From: Stenotrophomonas maltophilia
GTDB lineage: Bacteria; Pseudomonadota; Gammaproteobacteria; Xanthomonadales; Xanthomonadaceae
Direction of reading: 5' to 3'
Assembly: GCF_003205835.1 (NCBI RefSeq)
Contig: NZ_CP029773.1
Coordinates: 2,760,501-2,824,500 of the forward strand
DNA length: 64,000 bases
Of this stretch, positions 44,721-55,270 are shown one piece after another. The notes beneath the pieces were generated by a model. It saw nothing but the letters and a program-made list of their open reading frames with translations. It was not told where the DNA came from and made no database searches. A program made the position numbers and the translations under genes. Numbering within the stretch: position 1 is the first letter of the stretch; each line of letters begins with the position of its first letter.

Positions 44721-45761
44721 ATGCTCAAGTTGACCCGCATCGCCGCCGTCGCCCTGATCGGGCTGGCCGTGCTGCTGGCGGTGATCGCATTGATGATCGG
44801 GCGCAAGCAGGCCGCACCTGCCGCGGCCGCACCGGTCGCGCACAGCGAAGCGCAGGCGATCACCGTGGTGGAAGCGGTCGCACGCCTGCCTGCCGGCGAG
44901 CCGATCAGCGCCAACGGGCTGCGCCTGGCGCAGCGGACCACGGCGGTTGCCGGTGCTGCCAGCAGCATCGCCGCGGTGGTCGGCAAGGTGCCGGTGCAGG
45001 ATATCGCTGAAGGCACTGCGATCAGCAGCAGCGCACTGGCCCAGGGCTTCTCGCTGCAGCTTCGCCCTGGTGAGCGTGCGCTGGCGGTACCCGTCGACGA
45101 ACTGGTCGGTGCCGGCAACCGCATCCTGCCGGGGGATTTCGTCGACGTCTTCCTCAACCTGCGCAACGCACAGCCCAACGCCAGCGGTCCGGCCGAAGCA
45201 GCCCAGACCCGCCTGCTGCTGTCACGCCTGCGCGTACTCAGCTACGGCCAGCAGGATATCGCCCCGGTTGCCAGTGATGCCGTCGCCAACACTGAAGGCG
45301 ACACCCGCAACGATCCACGCGCTGCCGACATCACCGGCAACAGCAGCAACCACGCTGCGGGCAATGAAGCCACCCAGCCAGCGCGCAGCGCCGTGCTGGC
45401 CGTACCGGTGGCCGATGCCAACCGTCTGCTGCTGGGCGCGCAGCAGGGCAAGCTGTTCCTGGCCCTGCGCAATCCCGCCGACACCGGCCTTCCCGACCTC
45501 GCCCTGTTCCCCCAGGCGCGCGGCGTGATCGATCCGCTGCGCGGCCTCGACGCAGAACAGCAGCTCGCGCTGCAACGGCCGGAGAACAACGCTTTCGCTG
45601 GCATCGACGGCGACGCGCTGGCCGGTCGCGGCAACACGCCTGCCCGCAGCACCCCGGATGCGCCCGCCCGCGCCCCGGCGCCTCGACGCAGCGCGCCACG
45701 CGGGTCCGCCGGCATCGAGATCATCCGCGGTGACAGTTCCACCCCTCGTGGTTCCCTTTGA
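44721..45761 (+). CDS. cpaB: Pilus assembly protein CpaB/RcpC
   Basis: 346 residues from MLKLTRIAAV with AAGGAGA. One N-terminal membrane anchor, then a SAF/beta-clip domain (about 45-110; VEAVARLPAGEPISANGL, VGKVPVQDIAEG) and an RcpC domain with LSYGQQD. It localises to the periplasm, where it supports the secretin. The Ser/Asn/Ala-rich linker (~residues 205-235) is low complexity. Confidence 0.9.
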   Translation: MLKLTRIAAVALIGLAVLLAVIALMIGRKQAAPAAAAPVAHSEAQAITVVEAVARLPAGEPISANGLRLAQRTTAVAGAASSIAAVVGKVPVQDIAEGTAISSSALAQGFSLQLRPGERALAVPVDELVGAGNRILPGDFVDVFLNLRNAQPNASGPAEAAQTRLLLSRLRVLSYGQQDIAPVASDAVANTEGDTRNDPRAADITGNSSNHAAGNEATQPARSAVLAVPVADANRLLLGAQQGKLFLALRNPADTGLPDLALFPQARGVIDPLRGLDAEQQLALQRPENNAFAGIDGDALAGRGNTPARSTPDAPARAPAPRRSAPRGSAGIEIIRGDSSTPRGSL

Positions 45762-45779
45762 CCTGCATCGAGCGCATCC

Positions 45780-47138
45780 ATGACCCAACGTCGCCACCGC
45801 CCACACCCCTCTCCCCGCCAGCGTTGGCTGGCCCTGCTGCTGGTGCTGCTGGCTCCGGCAACGAGTGTGGCCGCCGACGATCTGGTATTGCAGGCGCGTG
45901 AGCAACGCCCCTGGAACCTGCCGGCTGATCTGGAGCGGGTTGCCATCGCCGATCCCGGTGTCGCCGATGTCGTGATGCTGCGTGGGCGGCGCCAGGCATT
46001 GCTGGTCGGCAAGGCGCCGGGCACCACCACCCTGCTGCTCTGGCACCACAAGCAGGCCGAGCCACAGCGGTTGCAGGTACGCGTGCAGAGCGCGGTGCAG
46101 GGCGCGGCCGACGCCGGCACCAGCGGGCTGATGTTCACCCAGCAGGACAGCCAGGGCCTGCTCCAGGGCAGCACCGACAGCGTGCTTTCGCACATGCAGG
46201 AACAGAAGACCGCTGCCATGGCACTGGGCAAGGATGGCCTGCTTGCCGACGCCTCTACCGTCAACAGTGGCGGCGTGGTCCAGGTCGAGGTCAAGGTGGT
46301 CGAGTTCAACAAGACCGCGCTGAAGCAGATCGGCATCAGCTTCCAGAACCGCAATGGCAACTTCGCCTATGGCTTCGCCCGACCTGGCGGCCAGCTGCCG
46401 GGCAATACCGGCATCCTGCCCGGCATGAAGGAAGGCAACTCCGGCAATGAAGCCGAATCGCCCATTTCCTCGGCCTTCCGCCTGGTGTTCGGCTCGACCA
46501 AGGGCCTGTGGAACGCCGATGTCGACCTGCTGCAGAGCAATGGCATGGCACGCGTGCTGGCCGAACCGACCCTGGTCGCCCTGTCCGGGCAGAGCGCCAG
46601 CTTCCTCGCCGGTGGCGAACTGCCGATCCTGGAGCCCCAGGGCCTTGGCACCACAACCATCACCTACAAGCCGTTCGGCATCGGCCTGACCGTGACCCCG
46701 ACGGTGCTGGCCCCCAACCGCATCGCACTGAAGGTGGCGCCGGAAGCCAGTGACCTGGACTACAGCAACGCCATCGCCCTCAACGGCGTGCAGATTCCAT
46801 CGATCACCACGCGCCGCGCCGACACCACGGTCGAGCTGGGCGACGGTGAGAGCTTCGTGATCGGCGGCCTGGTCAGCTCCAACGTCGTTTCCAACGTCGG
46901 CAAGATCCCGCTGCTGGGCGACCTTCCGATCATTGGCTCGTTCTTCCGCAACTTCGACTACAAGCGCCAGGACAAGGAGCTGGTGATCATCGTCACGCCA
47001 CGGCTGGTCCAGCCGTTGGCCCGCAACACCGAGCTGCCGCTGCCTGGCGAGCGCGAGGCCAAGCCGCACCTGCCCGAATGGGGCGCGTGGCTGCTTGGCC
47101 CGATCAGCCAGGACCCGGTACCCGGCTTCTCACGCTGA
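45780..47138 (+). CDS. cpaC: Tad secretin CpaC/RcpA
   Basis: 452 residues. Signal peptide to TSVAAD (~residue 32). N0-like pilus domain (VAIADPGVADVVMLRGRRQA) and C-terminal secretin (VLAEPTLVALSGQSASFLAG, then IPLLGDLPIIGSFFR). It forms the outer-membrane ring of the Tad machine. Confidence 0.95.
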   Translation: MTQRRHRPHPSPRQRWLALLLVLLAPATSVAADDLVLQAREQRPWNLPADLERVAIADPGVADVVMLRGRRQALLVGKAPGTTTLLLWHHKQAEPQRLQVRVQSAVQGAADAGTSGLMFTQQDSQGLLQGSTDSVLSHMQEQKTAAMALGKDGLLADASTVNSGGVVQVEVKVVEFNKTALKQIGISFQNRNGNFAYGFARPGGQLPGNTGILPGMKEGNSGNEAESPISSAFRLVFGSTKGLWNADVDLLQSNGMARVLAEPTLVALSGQSASFLAGGELPILEPQGLGTTTITYKPFGIGLTVTPTVLAPNRIALKVAPEASDLDYSNAIALNGVQIPSITTRRADTTVELGDGESFVIGGLVSSNVVSNVGKIPLLGDLPIIGSFFRNFDYKRQDKELVIIVTPRLVQPLARNTELPLPGEREAKPHLPEWGAWLLGPISQDPVPGFSR

Positions 47139-47210
47139 TTCCATGATGCCTGCGATACCACGCCCATGCCCTACGCCACCGCCCAGCCGCTGCATCCGCA
47201 AGGACCACCG

Positions 47211-48422
47211 ATGAACCTGGTCCTGTACGGAATCGATCGCGAACTGCTGCCCCGGCTGGCGGCAAAGCTGCCGCCGACCACCACCCTGCACTGGCAGGAC
47301 AGCAGTACCCCGACCTCTGCACAGGACCTGCAGCGAGGGCCGCAGAGCCTGGTGCTGCTCGACTTCCGCCCGGAGCACGCGGCCGCCTCAAGCGTGCTTG
47401 CACAGCAGCTGCAGCAGACCGAACCGGACCTGATGCTGGTTGCAGTCGGCGCCACCAGCGCAGGCCAGGTGGAAGGCGTGGTGATGGCCCTGCGCGTTGG
47501 ACTGCGCGACGTGCTGGACCTGGACAGCGACAATATCGGCATCGAAGCAGCGTTGCGCCGGGCGCTGTCGCCACGGCCGGCCGCCGCAGCACAGCACGCG
47601 CACAAGGCACGCTTGATCGTGCTGCTGGGCGTGCGTGCCGGCGTCGGCACCAGCACCCTGGCCGCGCACCTGTCGGTGCTGGCACAACAGACACGTGCGC
47701 TCGCCCAGGGCGAGGCCCTGCAGCAGGATGGCCTGCTGATGGAGCTGGCACAGCCTTCAGGCGATCTGGCGCTGTACCTCAACCTGGACAGCCGCTTCCA
47801 CTACGAAGACGCACTGCGCAACGCCAGCCGCATTGATGCCACCCTCGCCCGCACCGCGATGGCACGTCACGATTCCGGGCTGGTCCTGCTGGACCGTGCG
47901 AGCGGTAGCGATGCGGTGCCGCCGTCCGATCCCGGCGCGCTGCTGCAGCGCCTGCGCGGCGTCTTCGCCAGCGTGTTGTGCGATGCCGGTGGCTGCCCGT
48001 TGCGGCAGCTGCCACCGCTGCTGCTGGACCAGGCGGACGAGATCTGGCTGGTCACCGACGCTTCGATCGCCACCCTGGTGTCGCTCGACCAGGCCCTGAA
48101 GCATCTGGCCGGGCAACGCGAACGCGAAAAACGCCTGCAGCTGGTGATCAACCGCCACGACGACAGCAGCGGCATGAGCCCGGAGCAGATCGCGCGCCGC
48201 TTCGAGGTGCCTCTGCTGGCCACTCTGCCTGAGCGCCCGCGCGTGCGCCTGGCCGCAAGCCAGGGCCACCTGCTGCTGCAGGACGCGCCGCGCGACCCCT
48301 ATCTGCGTGCCCTCGCCCCGCTCGTCTCGCGCCTGGACCCGGCGGCCTGCCCGGTCCAGGCGCAAGGCCTGCGGGAAAGACTCTCCCTTGCCCTGGGTGG
48401 ATCGCAATGGAAGACAAGGTAA
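47211..48422 (+). CDS. cpaE: TadZ/CpaE-like ATPase-fold localisation protein
   Basis: 403 residues from MNLVLYGIDRELL, with AAGGA. N-terminal receiver-like part (about 1-125) and a MinD/ParA-type domain. The P-loop is VLLGVRAGVGTSTLAAHLS: both lysines of the deviant Walker A KGGVGKT are replaced (R, T). ATP hydrolysis is therefore doubtful, as seen in many TadZ proteins, which mainly place the machine. Start at 47166 is also open but lacks an SD. The end overlaps cpaF by 16 nt. Confidence 0.88.
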   Translation: MNLVLYGIDRELLPRLAAKLPPTTTLHWQDSSTPTSAQDLQRGPQSLVLLDFRPEHAAASSVLAQQLQQTEPDLMLVAVGATSAGQVEGVVMALRVGLRDVLDLDSDNIGIEAALRRALSPRPAAAAQHAHKARLIVLLGVRAGVGTSTLAAHLSVLAQQTRALAQGEALQQDGLLMELAQPSGDLALYLNLDSRFHYEDALRNASRIDATLARTAMARHDSGLVLLDRASGSDAVPPSDPGALLQRLRGVFASVLCDAGGCPLRQLPPLLLDQADEIWLVTDASIATLVSLDQALKHLAGQREREKRLQLVINRHDDSSGMSPEQIARRFEVPLLATLPERPRVRLAASQGHLLLQDAPRDPYLRALAPLVSRLDPAACPVQAQGLRERLSLALGGSQWKTR

Positions 48423-49756
48423 CCCCGTTCCCGCATGCCGCCACCCGCCCGGTGCTGCCCGACAGTACACCGGGCCACCAGCCGTTCGCGCAGACCGAGC
48501 AGTACCAGAAGGTGCTGTCGGCCGCACATGAGCACCTGCTCAACAGCATCGAGGACGAGCGCATCGACATCGATTCCTGGGCCCCTGACACCATCGCCCG
48601 CTGGGTGCAGGTGCAGACCGTGGGCTTCATCCAGGAATGGCGCATTCCGATCAACGAGGAAGAGATGCAGGTGGTCGCCGAAGGGCTGGTCAAGGAACTG
48701 ACCGGCTTCGGGCCGCTGGACGACCTGCTGCACGATCCGTCCATCGAAGACATCCTGATCAACGGCTTCAAGGACGTGCACGTCTCGCAGGGCGGCCAGC
48801 TCAAGCGCGCCACCCAGCGCTTCACCGATGACACGCACCTGCTGCGCATCCTGCGCCGCATCCTGGCCCCGCTCGGCCGCCGCCTGGATGACTCCAATCC
48901 GATGGTCGATGCGCGCCTGCCCAATGGTGGCCGCCTCAATGCGATCATCTCGCCACTGGCGGTGGACGGGCCGATGGTCTCCATCCGCAAGTTCCGCAAG
49001 GATCCGTTCACCCCCGACGAACTGTTGGCCAAGGGCACCTTCGATGCGCCGATGCAGGCCTTGCTGAAGGCCATGGTGCTGGGCCGCTGCAACATCCTGG
49101 TGTCCGGCGGCACCAGTTCGGGCAAGACCTCGCTGCTGAATGCACTGGCCAGCTACGTGCCCCCGAACGAGCGCGTGATCACCGTCGAAGATACCGCCGA
49201 ACTGTCGCTCAACCACCCGCATGTAGTACGGCTGGAAAGCCGCATCGGCGGCGCGGAGGGCCACGGTGCGGTCAGCATCCGCGACCTGGTCCGCAACAGC
49301 CTGCGCATGCGCCCGGACCGTATCGTGGTCGGCGAGGTACGTGGCGCCGAGGTGCTGGAAATGCTGCAGGCGATGAACACCGGCCATGACGGCTCGATGG
49401 CCACCATCCATGCCAACTCGCCACGCGACTGCCTGTACCGCATCGAGATGCTGGCCGGGTTCGCCGGGTTCCAGGGCAGCGAGGACAGCCTGCGCCGGCA
49501 AATTGCCAGTGCCATCGATTTCATCGTGCAGATCTCGCGCCTGGGCAGCGGGCGCCGTGTGCTGGTCTCGATCACCGAGATCACCGGCGTCAGCGACAAC
49601 CTGATCACCACCCAGGAGATGTTCCGCCACGAGCTGCAGATCGACGGCAGCGGCAAGGAGACCGATCGCTGGATCGGGCTGGGCTTCCATCCGCATTCGC
49701 ACAAGCTGGAGCCGTTCCGCCAGCAGCTGCGCGAATCGTTGTACGGAGACTTCTGA
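48407..49756 (+). CDS. cpaF: Tad pilus assembly ATPase CpaF/TadA
   Basis: 449 residues. N-terminal helical region, then the type II/IV secretion ATPase domain: Walker [13 protein letters not shown], Asp box [12 protein letters not shown], Walker [13 protein letters not shown], and the His box [11 protein letters not shown]. It powers pilus extension (and retraction in some species). Confidence 0.96.
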   Translation: MEDKVTPFPHAATRPVLPDSTPGHQPFAQTEQYQKVLSAAHEHLLNSIEDERIDIDSWAPDTIARWVQVQTVGFIQEWRIPINEEEMQVVAEGLVKELTGFGPLDDLLHDPSIEDILINGFKDVHVSQGGQLKRATQRFTDDTHLLRILRRILAPLGRRLDDSNPMVDARLPNGGRLNAIISPLAVDGPMVSIRKFRKDPFTPDELLAKGTFDAPMQALLKAMVLGRCNILVSGGTSSGKTSLLNALASYVPPNERVITVEDTAELSLNHPHVVRLESRIGGAEGHGAVSIRDLVRNSLRMRPDRIVVGEVRGAEVLEMLQAMNTGHDGSMATIHANSPRDCLYRIEMLAGFAGFQGSEDSLRRQIASAIDFIVQISRLGSGRRVLVSITEITGVSDNLITTQEMFRHELQIDGSGKETDRWIGLGFHPHSHKLEPFRQQLRESLYGDF

Positions 49757-49758
49757 GC

Positions 49759-50715
49759 ATGGGCACCGGCCTGCTGCTGGGCGTGTTGAGCATCATTTCG
49801 GTGCTGGTGGCGCTGGCGGTCTGGCTGTGGGGCACGGCCAGCAGCCGCGAACAGCGCCAGGCCTCGATGCAGCACGCCGAGCAGCAGCTGGCGCGTGGCA
49901 GTGCCGGCGGCGGGGTACCTGCCGGACCGTCCGTCACCGCGGCCAACGATCCTGCGCGACCCGCCGGCAGCGGGCGACGCGTGCTGCCACTGGACGGCCT
50001 GCTGCAGCGCGCAGGCCTGCAGACGGGTTGGAAGCTGCCGATCATGCTGCTGGTACCCGGCCTGGTGCTTGCGGTGGTGGCAACACTGCGGCTCGGCACC
50101 GCATGGATGTTCCCGCTGACCCTGCTGCTGTACCTGCTGGGCTGCTGGCTGTGGGTGATGCGGCGGACCACGAAACTGCGTGCGCAGCTGCTGCACCAGT
50201 TGCCGGACTTCCTCGACAACCTGGTGCGGCTGACCGCACTGGGCAACAGCCTGCAGGCCGCCTTCCAGGTTGCGTCGATGCAGACCAGCGCGCCGCTGCG
50301 CGGCCTGCTGGACACCACGGTGCGCTTCGCGCGCAGTGGCATGGAGCTGGACCGCGCGCTCGCACAGGCCGCCCATCCCTATCGCATGGATGTGCTGAAG
50401 GTGCTGTCGGTAGTGATCGGTGTCAGCGTGCGCATCGGTGGCCGCTCCGACCAGATCCTCCAGCGCATGGGCGATTTCATGCGCGACCTGGAGCAGGCCC
50501 AGCAGGAGCTTTCAGCGACGACTTCGGAGACGCGCATGTCGGCCTGGGTGCTGGGCCTGCTGCCACCGGCCTGCGCCGTACTGATGGCGATCGCCAGCCC
50601 GGACTTCTTCCAGCCGGTGCTGCACGACCCACTCGGTCACAAGATCCTGTTGATTGCCTTGGGCATGGAGCTGGCCGGTGGCTTCCTGCTGTATCGCCTG
50701 GCCAAGTCGCTATGA
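49759..50715 (+). CDS. tadB: Tad inner-membrane platform protein TadB
   Basis: 318 residues; two-to-three N-terminal membrane segments and a T2SSF-type domain ([40 protein letters not shown]) then two C-terminal segments. With TadC it forms the platform on which CpaF acts. It starts 2 bp after cpaF. Confidence 0.92.
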   Translation: MGTGLLLGVLSIISVLVALAVWLWGTASSREQRQASMQHAEQQLARGSAGGGVPAGPSVTAANDPARPAGSGRRVLPLDGLLQRAGLQTGWKLPIMLLVPGLVLAVVATLRLGTAWMFPLTLLLYLLGCWLWVMRRTTKLRAQLLHQLPDFLDNLVRLTALGNSLQAAFQVASMQTSAPLRGLLDTTVRFARSGMELDRALAQAAHPYRMDVLKVLSVVIGVSVRIGGRSDQILQRMGDFMRDLEQAQQELSATTSETRMSAWVLGLLPPACAVLMAIASPDFFQPVLHDPLGHKILLIALGMELAGGFLLYRLAKSL

Positions 50716-50743
50716 ACGACCACCACTCCCCTGGAGAAGACCG

Positions 50744-51679
50744 ATGAGCGCCAGCGCCTGGTTCGCCCTCTCCCTTCTGGTACTGGCCGCCGGCGTCGCC
50801 CTGCTCGGTATCGGCGGCTGGATACGCAGCCATCGTGAGCAGCGTACAACGGCCACGCTGAAGACGGCCCTGCAGCCGCGCGAAGAGTCCCGTGACACCG
50901 AAGCTGCACGGCGCGATTCGCTGGGCTGGCTGGAACGCTTCGGCCGCGCCCTCAGTGGCGGTCGTCTGGAAACGGCATTGCTGGCCAATGAAGACCGCCT
51001 GCTGTTGGATCTGGCCGGGTGGAACACCCGCCGTGGTACCGCCATCTACCTCGGCCTGCGCCTGCTGCTGGCCGTGCTGGTGCTGGTGCTGGCGTTGACG
51101 TTCAGCAGCGTCACGGGGTGGGCCAGGATCATGATGATGATTGGTGCGCTCGCCGCGGGCCTGTTGCTGCCCAAGTTCATTCTCTCCTCCTGGGTAAAGC
51201 GGCGCCGGCGTGCGGTCGACAACGAGCTGCCGCTGCTGATCGACCTGCTGCGCCTGCTGCAGGGCGTGGGCTTCAGCATGGACCAGAGCCTGCAGACGCT
51301 GGGCGACAAGCTGCGCGATGCGCTGCCGGTACTCGGCACCGAGCTGCAGGAGGCCAACGTCGCCTACACCCATGGCCGCACGCGCGCGCAGTCGTTGCGG
51401 CGCCTGAGCGAAGTCTATGCCGACGATGACCTGACCAGCCTGATGCAGCTGATCCTGCAGGTGCACGCGCATGGCGGCGCGGTGCAGGAGCCGCTGCGGC
51501 AGTTCAGCATCCGGCTGCGCGAACAGCGTCGCAACACACTGAAGGAAAAGGTCGGCAAGCTCTCGGTGAAGATGACCGTGGTGATGATGCTGACCTTGCT
51601 GCCAGCGCTGATGCTGGTCCTTGCCGGCCCGGCGCTGGTCGCGCTGGCCACCACCATGTCCAAGATGGGATCGCCCTGA
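50744..51679 (+). CDS. tadC: Tad inner-membrane platform protein TadC
   Basis: 311 residues from MSASAWFALSLLV with GGAGAAG. T2SSF-type domain (NELPLLIDLLRLLQGVGFSM; LILQVHAHGGAVQEPLRQF). Upstream ORF to 50654 is not used. Stop TGA shares its last base with the ATG of tadD. Confidence 0.9.
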   Translation: MSASAWFALSLLVLAAGVALLGIGGWIRSHREQRTTATLKTALQPREESRDTEAARRDSLGWLERFGRALSGGRLETALLANEDRLLLDLAGWNTRRGTAIYLGLRLLLAVLVLVLALTFSSVTGWARIMMMIGALAAGLLLPKFILSSWVKRRRRAVDNELPLLIDLLRLLQGVGFSMDQSLQTLGDKLRDALPVLGTELQEANVAYTHGRTRAQSLRRLSEVYADDDLTSLMQLILQVHAHGGAVQEPLRQFSIRLREQRRNTLKEKVGKLSVKMTVVMMLTLLPALMLVLAGPALVALATTMSKMGSP

Positions 51680-52557
51680 TGCCTGCCCTGCGCACCTCCT
51701 GCCTGCTGCTTGTGCTCGCCGCCGCCGCCAGCGGCTGCGCGTCGACGACGCCGAAGTACCTGCGTGCACCCAGCCTGGCCGCCCCCGAACCGGCGCCGCA
51801 GGACAGCCGCAACGCCTACCTGGAACTGATCGGGCGCATGCAGCTGCAGGGCGCCTGGTATGCCTCGCTGGCCCACGTGGACGCTTTCCGCCAGCGCTAC
51901 GGCGATCCGCCGGCGCTGCGCCTGCTGCAGGCCGATGCGCTGCGCGAAACCGGCCAGGCCGACGCAGCGATCGCCCTGTACCGCGATCTTTCCAGTGGCC
52001 CCCAGGCCGCCGCGGCCGCACACGGGCTTGGCCTGATCGCCGCGCGCCGTGATGACGATGCCGGCAGTGAACAGGCGCTGGCCCGTGCCACGCAACTGCA
52101 ACCGCTGAACACCGACTACCTGGGCGACCTCGGCTACGCGCGCCTGCGGGCCGGCCAGTTCGAACAGGCGCGGGAGCCGCTGGCCAAGGCGCTGGAACTG
52201 TCCCCGGGCAACGCCAAGGCCACCGCCAACCTCGCCCTGTGGGCCGTGCTGCGCGGCGATACCGCCACCGCCGAGCGCCTGGCCCAGCAGGCCAACCTCA
52301 ACGAGGACACACGGCGCAGCATCCAGCAGCAGGCCGCGCAGATCCGCACCCGCCTGCAGCAGCGCCAGGCCACAACCGCAGCCTCGGCAACCGCCCCGCC
52401 ACCGCCGCGTGCCGTCGCCAGCAGTACTGCAGGCAACACACGACTGGCCGTCGAGCCGCGCCGCGAGACCCGCGATGAGCGCGATCCGCAGCGCCTGCCG
52501 CCTTCGATGCTGGAACGCTTCAGCACCTCTGATCACCCGAACGGGAACACACCATGA
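51679..52557 (+). CDS. tadD: TadD-like TPR lipoprotein
   Basis: 292 residues. Lipobox SGC at about residue 20 (AAAASGCASTT). TPR-like helices (ALRETGQADAAIALYRDLS; LGYARLRAGQFEQAREPLAK). The C-terminal 70 residues are low complexity. It helps the secretin assemble. It overlaps the next gene by 4 nt. Confidence 0.87.
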   Translation: MPALRTSCLLLVLAAAASGCASTTPKYLRAPSLAAPEPAPQDSRNAYLELIGRMQLQGAWYASLAHVDAFRQRYGDPPALRLLQADALRETGQADAAIALYRDLSSGPQAAAAAHGLGLIAARRDDDAGSEQALARATQLQPLNTDYLGDLGYARLRAGQFEQAREPLAKALELSPGNAKATANLALWAVLRGDTATAERLAQQANLNEDTRRSIQQQAAQIRTRLQQRQATTAASATAPPPPRAVASSTAGNTRLAVEPRRETRDERDPQRLPPSMLERFSTSDHPNGNTP

Positions 52558-53009
52558 CCGCAACGCTCCTGACCCGACGCCTGTTGCCAGTGCTGGCCTG
52601 CCTGTTGATTGCAGGCGCCGCGCAGGCGCAGCAACAGCCGTTGACCGGGCAGATGCTCGGCGGCAGCAGCCCCTCACCGGCCTCGCAACCGTTGCAGTCC
52701 GAGGCGCTGACGACTGTGGACCTGTCCGCGCCAGCCCCGCCGGCACCTGCCGCGATGCCGGCGGCGATCGCCGCCACTGATGCCGCCGCACCGGTGGTCC
52801 GCCCTGCACGCAGCCAGATCGGCGATACCGCCCGCAGCCTGTTCCGCCTGCAGGCATCGGGCCAGCAGGCCGGCCAGCGCCTGCCGATCCTCGGCGACCA
52901 GGCCACGTTGAGCTATGCCCGCTACATCAAGAGTTTCGAACACGAGATCCCGGACTTCTTTGAAACCGATGTCGCCAAGTCCAAGGGAACATCCTCATCC
53001 GGACGCTGA
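52554..53009 (+). CDS. DUF3613-like exported protein of the Tad locus
   Basis: 151 residues; signal peptide ends at AQAQQ (~residue 25). Central Ala/Pro/Thr-rich part, then a conserved end IGDTARSLFRLQASGQ...LSYARYIKSFEHEIPDFFE. That end resembles DUF3613, found beside Tad genes in Burkholderia and Xanthomonadaceae. Role unknown; periplasmic assembly is the contextual inference. Confidence 0.75.
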   Translation: MTATLLTRRLLPVLACLLIAGAAQAQQQPLTGQMLGGSSPSPASQPLQSEALTTVDLSAPAPPAPAAMPAAIAATDAAAPVVRPARSQIGDTARSLFRLQASGQQAGQRLPILGDQATLSYARYIKSFEHEIPDFFETDVAKSKGTSSSGR

Positions 53010-53017
53010 GGTAGGCC

Positions 53018-55171
53018 ATGAAACGCCCACGCCAGTTCAGTTTCAGCCGCCCGCGCGGTGGCATGTCGGTCACCATGATGCTGGTCATGCTGGCATTGCT
53101 GGCAATGCTGGGCCTGATCGAGATCGGCTACCTGTTCTGGGCCAAGCGTGACGCGCAGAAGGTCGCCGACCTGGCCGCGCTGGCCGGTGCGCAACGACTG
53201 GAGCTGTGCACCTCGGACAACAGCGACAACAGCGCAGCACGGCAGAGTGCAGTCACCCAGAACAAGTTCCCGGGCACCCTGCAGATCCGCTGCGGCAACT
53301 GGAGCGCCACACGCGCCACCACGAACCGCTTCATCACCAGCGTCGATGCCGCCAATCCGCGCAATGCGGTGCAGGTGGTCGCGCAGCGCAGCGTGCTGCC
53401 GTTCTTCGGCCAGAACACCAGCCTGCCCACCGTCAGCGTGCAGGCGGTAGCCCGACGATCCGAACCGACTGCGGTATTCGCGGTCGGTTCGCAGCTGCTG
53501 CGCACCAATGGCGACTCGGTACTGCTGTCGACCCTGCGCCTGGTCGGCCTGGATGTCACCAACGCCACCGTGCTCTCCTATGACGGTCTGGCCCAGGCCA
53601 ACATCACCCCGTCGGGCCTGCTCAAGGCGTTGAACATCCCGGTCACCGCCAATCTCAGCGTGGCCGACTTCAATCGCCTGCTGTCGGTCAACAAGATCTC
53701 GCTGGCGCAGCTGGTCGATGCCACGGCCACCGTGGTCGGCCGCGATACCACCGTGGGCGTGCAGCTGCGCGCCCTGTCCGACCTGGTCGCCACCCAGCTG
53801 GACATCAACAAGCTCAACATCGTGCTGGGCAGCCAGTCCGGCGGCGGTGGCCTGTTCGCGGAAGTTGTCTCACCCGATGGCACCGTCGGCAGCGCGCTGG
53901 AAACGAAGGTCAACGTGCTCAACCTGATCAGTACCGCCATCTCCATCGCCAACGATGGCAATGGCGTGGCGGTGAAGGGACTGGATCTGCTGGGCATCAA
54001 CATCCAGGCCGGCGTGGTGGAGCCGCCCTCGATCGCCATCGGCGGCGTCGGCACGCGCGCGTACAACGCCCAGGTGCGGCTGATGGTAGACGTGGACAGC
54101 AATAACCTGTTCGCGGTGGGCCCGCTGCTGAATCTGCTCGGCACGCGCCTGCACCTGCCATTGCATGTCGATGTCGCCAATGCGATGGGCACGCTGACCG
54201 GCATCCAATGCGGCGCCAGCCCACAGAAGGCCACCATCCAGGTCGATTCGTCGGTGCTGCGCGCCTGTGTCGGCAATGTCGACCCTGCGCAACGCTTCTC
54301 CAAGAGCAATGTCTGCGACGCCACCCTGAAGAACGAGCAGTTGCTGAAGCTGCTCGGACAACCCTTGATCAATGACAAGATCACCCTGCCCGCCCTGACC
54401 AGCTCGCAGAACCTGACTCTGGCCGCCGGCGAGACTGCATCGACCCGGATCAACCCGCTGGCAGTAGGCAACGCGGTGTCGGATCTGGTCAATGAACTGC
54501 TGCGGGTGCTGTCGGGCATGCTCAGCTCGCCCAAACAGGGCATGAGCGCCAACGACACGGCCAAGGCACTGGCCGACCGCTACCTGCAGGCGACGTTTCC
54601 GCCCAACACGCGCTATGACGTCAACAAGCTGATTCCGCTGCTGCGCGATGGCGACCCCAGCCGGCAGCTGGCGCCGCTGAACAGCTGGAACGTACCCGGT
54701 GGCCTGCCCTACGCCTGCGGCCTGCTGAACCTGGCCACCTGCCACAAGGACGGGCCGGTCTGGGATGCGTTCAATGTCACCGTCACCGGCCAGGGCCTGG
54801 GCGTGCTCGACGGGCTGCTCGGCTCACTGGTCGGCGGCCTGCTGATCAACCGCTGCGACAGCCTGCTCGGCAACCTGATCGACTACAACGGCTGCGTGCG
54901 CAACAACCTGGCCTCGTACATCCAGACCGCACCGGCCGGCTTCCTCGATGGTGCCGGAGGAACAGGTGTCACCAACCCCGATGGCAGTGTCAGCTGCAGC
55001 GGGCTGCTGTGTACGCTGCTGAAGCCGATCCTGGCCGCGCTGCGCCCGGTCCTCAACAGTGTCGGCACCCTGCTGACCAACCTGCTGGCCAGCGTGCTGG
55101 GGCTGGAACTGGGTCGCACCGACGTCAATGTGCAGTCGATCCAGTGCAGCGCGGCACAGCTGGTCTATTGA
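53018..55171 (+). CDS. tadG: TadG-like protein
   Basis: 717 residues. N-terminal TadG helix (RGGMSVTMMLVMLALLAMLG) and then ADLAALAGAQRLEL, typical of TadG. The large extracytoplasmic part has no integrated vWA motif that I can see, but contains repeated hydrophobic strands. It is the last tad gene, followed by a small hairpin (GGGCGCC/GGCGCCC, 55180-55199). Confidence 0.85.
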   Translation: MKRPRQFSFSRPRGGMSVTMMLVMLALLAMLGLIEIGYLFWAKRDAQKVADLAALAGAQRLELCTSDNSDNSAARQSAVTQNKFPGTLQIRCGNWSATRATTNRFITSVDAANPRNAVQVVAQRSVLPFFGQNTSLPTVSVQAVARRSEPTAVFAVGSQLLRTNGDSVLLSTLRLVGLDVTNATVLSYDGLAQANITPSGLLKALNIPVTANLSVADFNRLLSVNKISLAQLVDATATVVGRDTTVGVQLRALSDLVATQLDINKLNIVLGSQSGGGGLFAEVVSPDGTVGSALETKVNVLNLISTAISIANDGNGVAVKGLDLLGINIQAGVVEPPSIAIGGVGTRAYNAQVRLMVDVDSNNLFAVGPLLNLLGTRLHLPLHVDVANAMGTLTGIQCGASPQKATIQVDSSVLRACVGNVDPAQRFSKSNVCDATLKNEQLLKLLGQPLINDKITLPALTSSQNLTLAAGETASTRINPLAVGNAVSDLVNELLRVLSGMLSSPKQGMSANDTAKALADRYLQATFPPNTRYDVNKLIPLLRDGDPSRQLAPLNSWNVPGGLPYACGLLNLATCHKDGPVWDAFNVTVTGQGLGVLDGLLGSLVGGLLINRCDSLLGNLIDYNGCVRNNLASYIQTAPAGFLDGAGGTGVTNPDGSVSCSGLLCTLLKPILAALRPVLNSVGTLLTNLLASVLGLELGRTDVNVQSIQCSAAQLVY

Positions 55172-55270
55172 CCCGTGACGGGCGCCCTTGGCGGCGCCCG
55201 CGCCCATGCTAGACTCCCGGCGGGGAACCACCTTCATCTCAACCCACACTCATCCGTGGATGGTCTAGAC

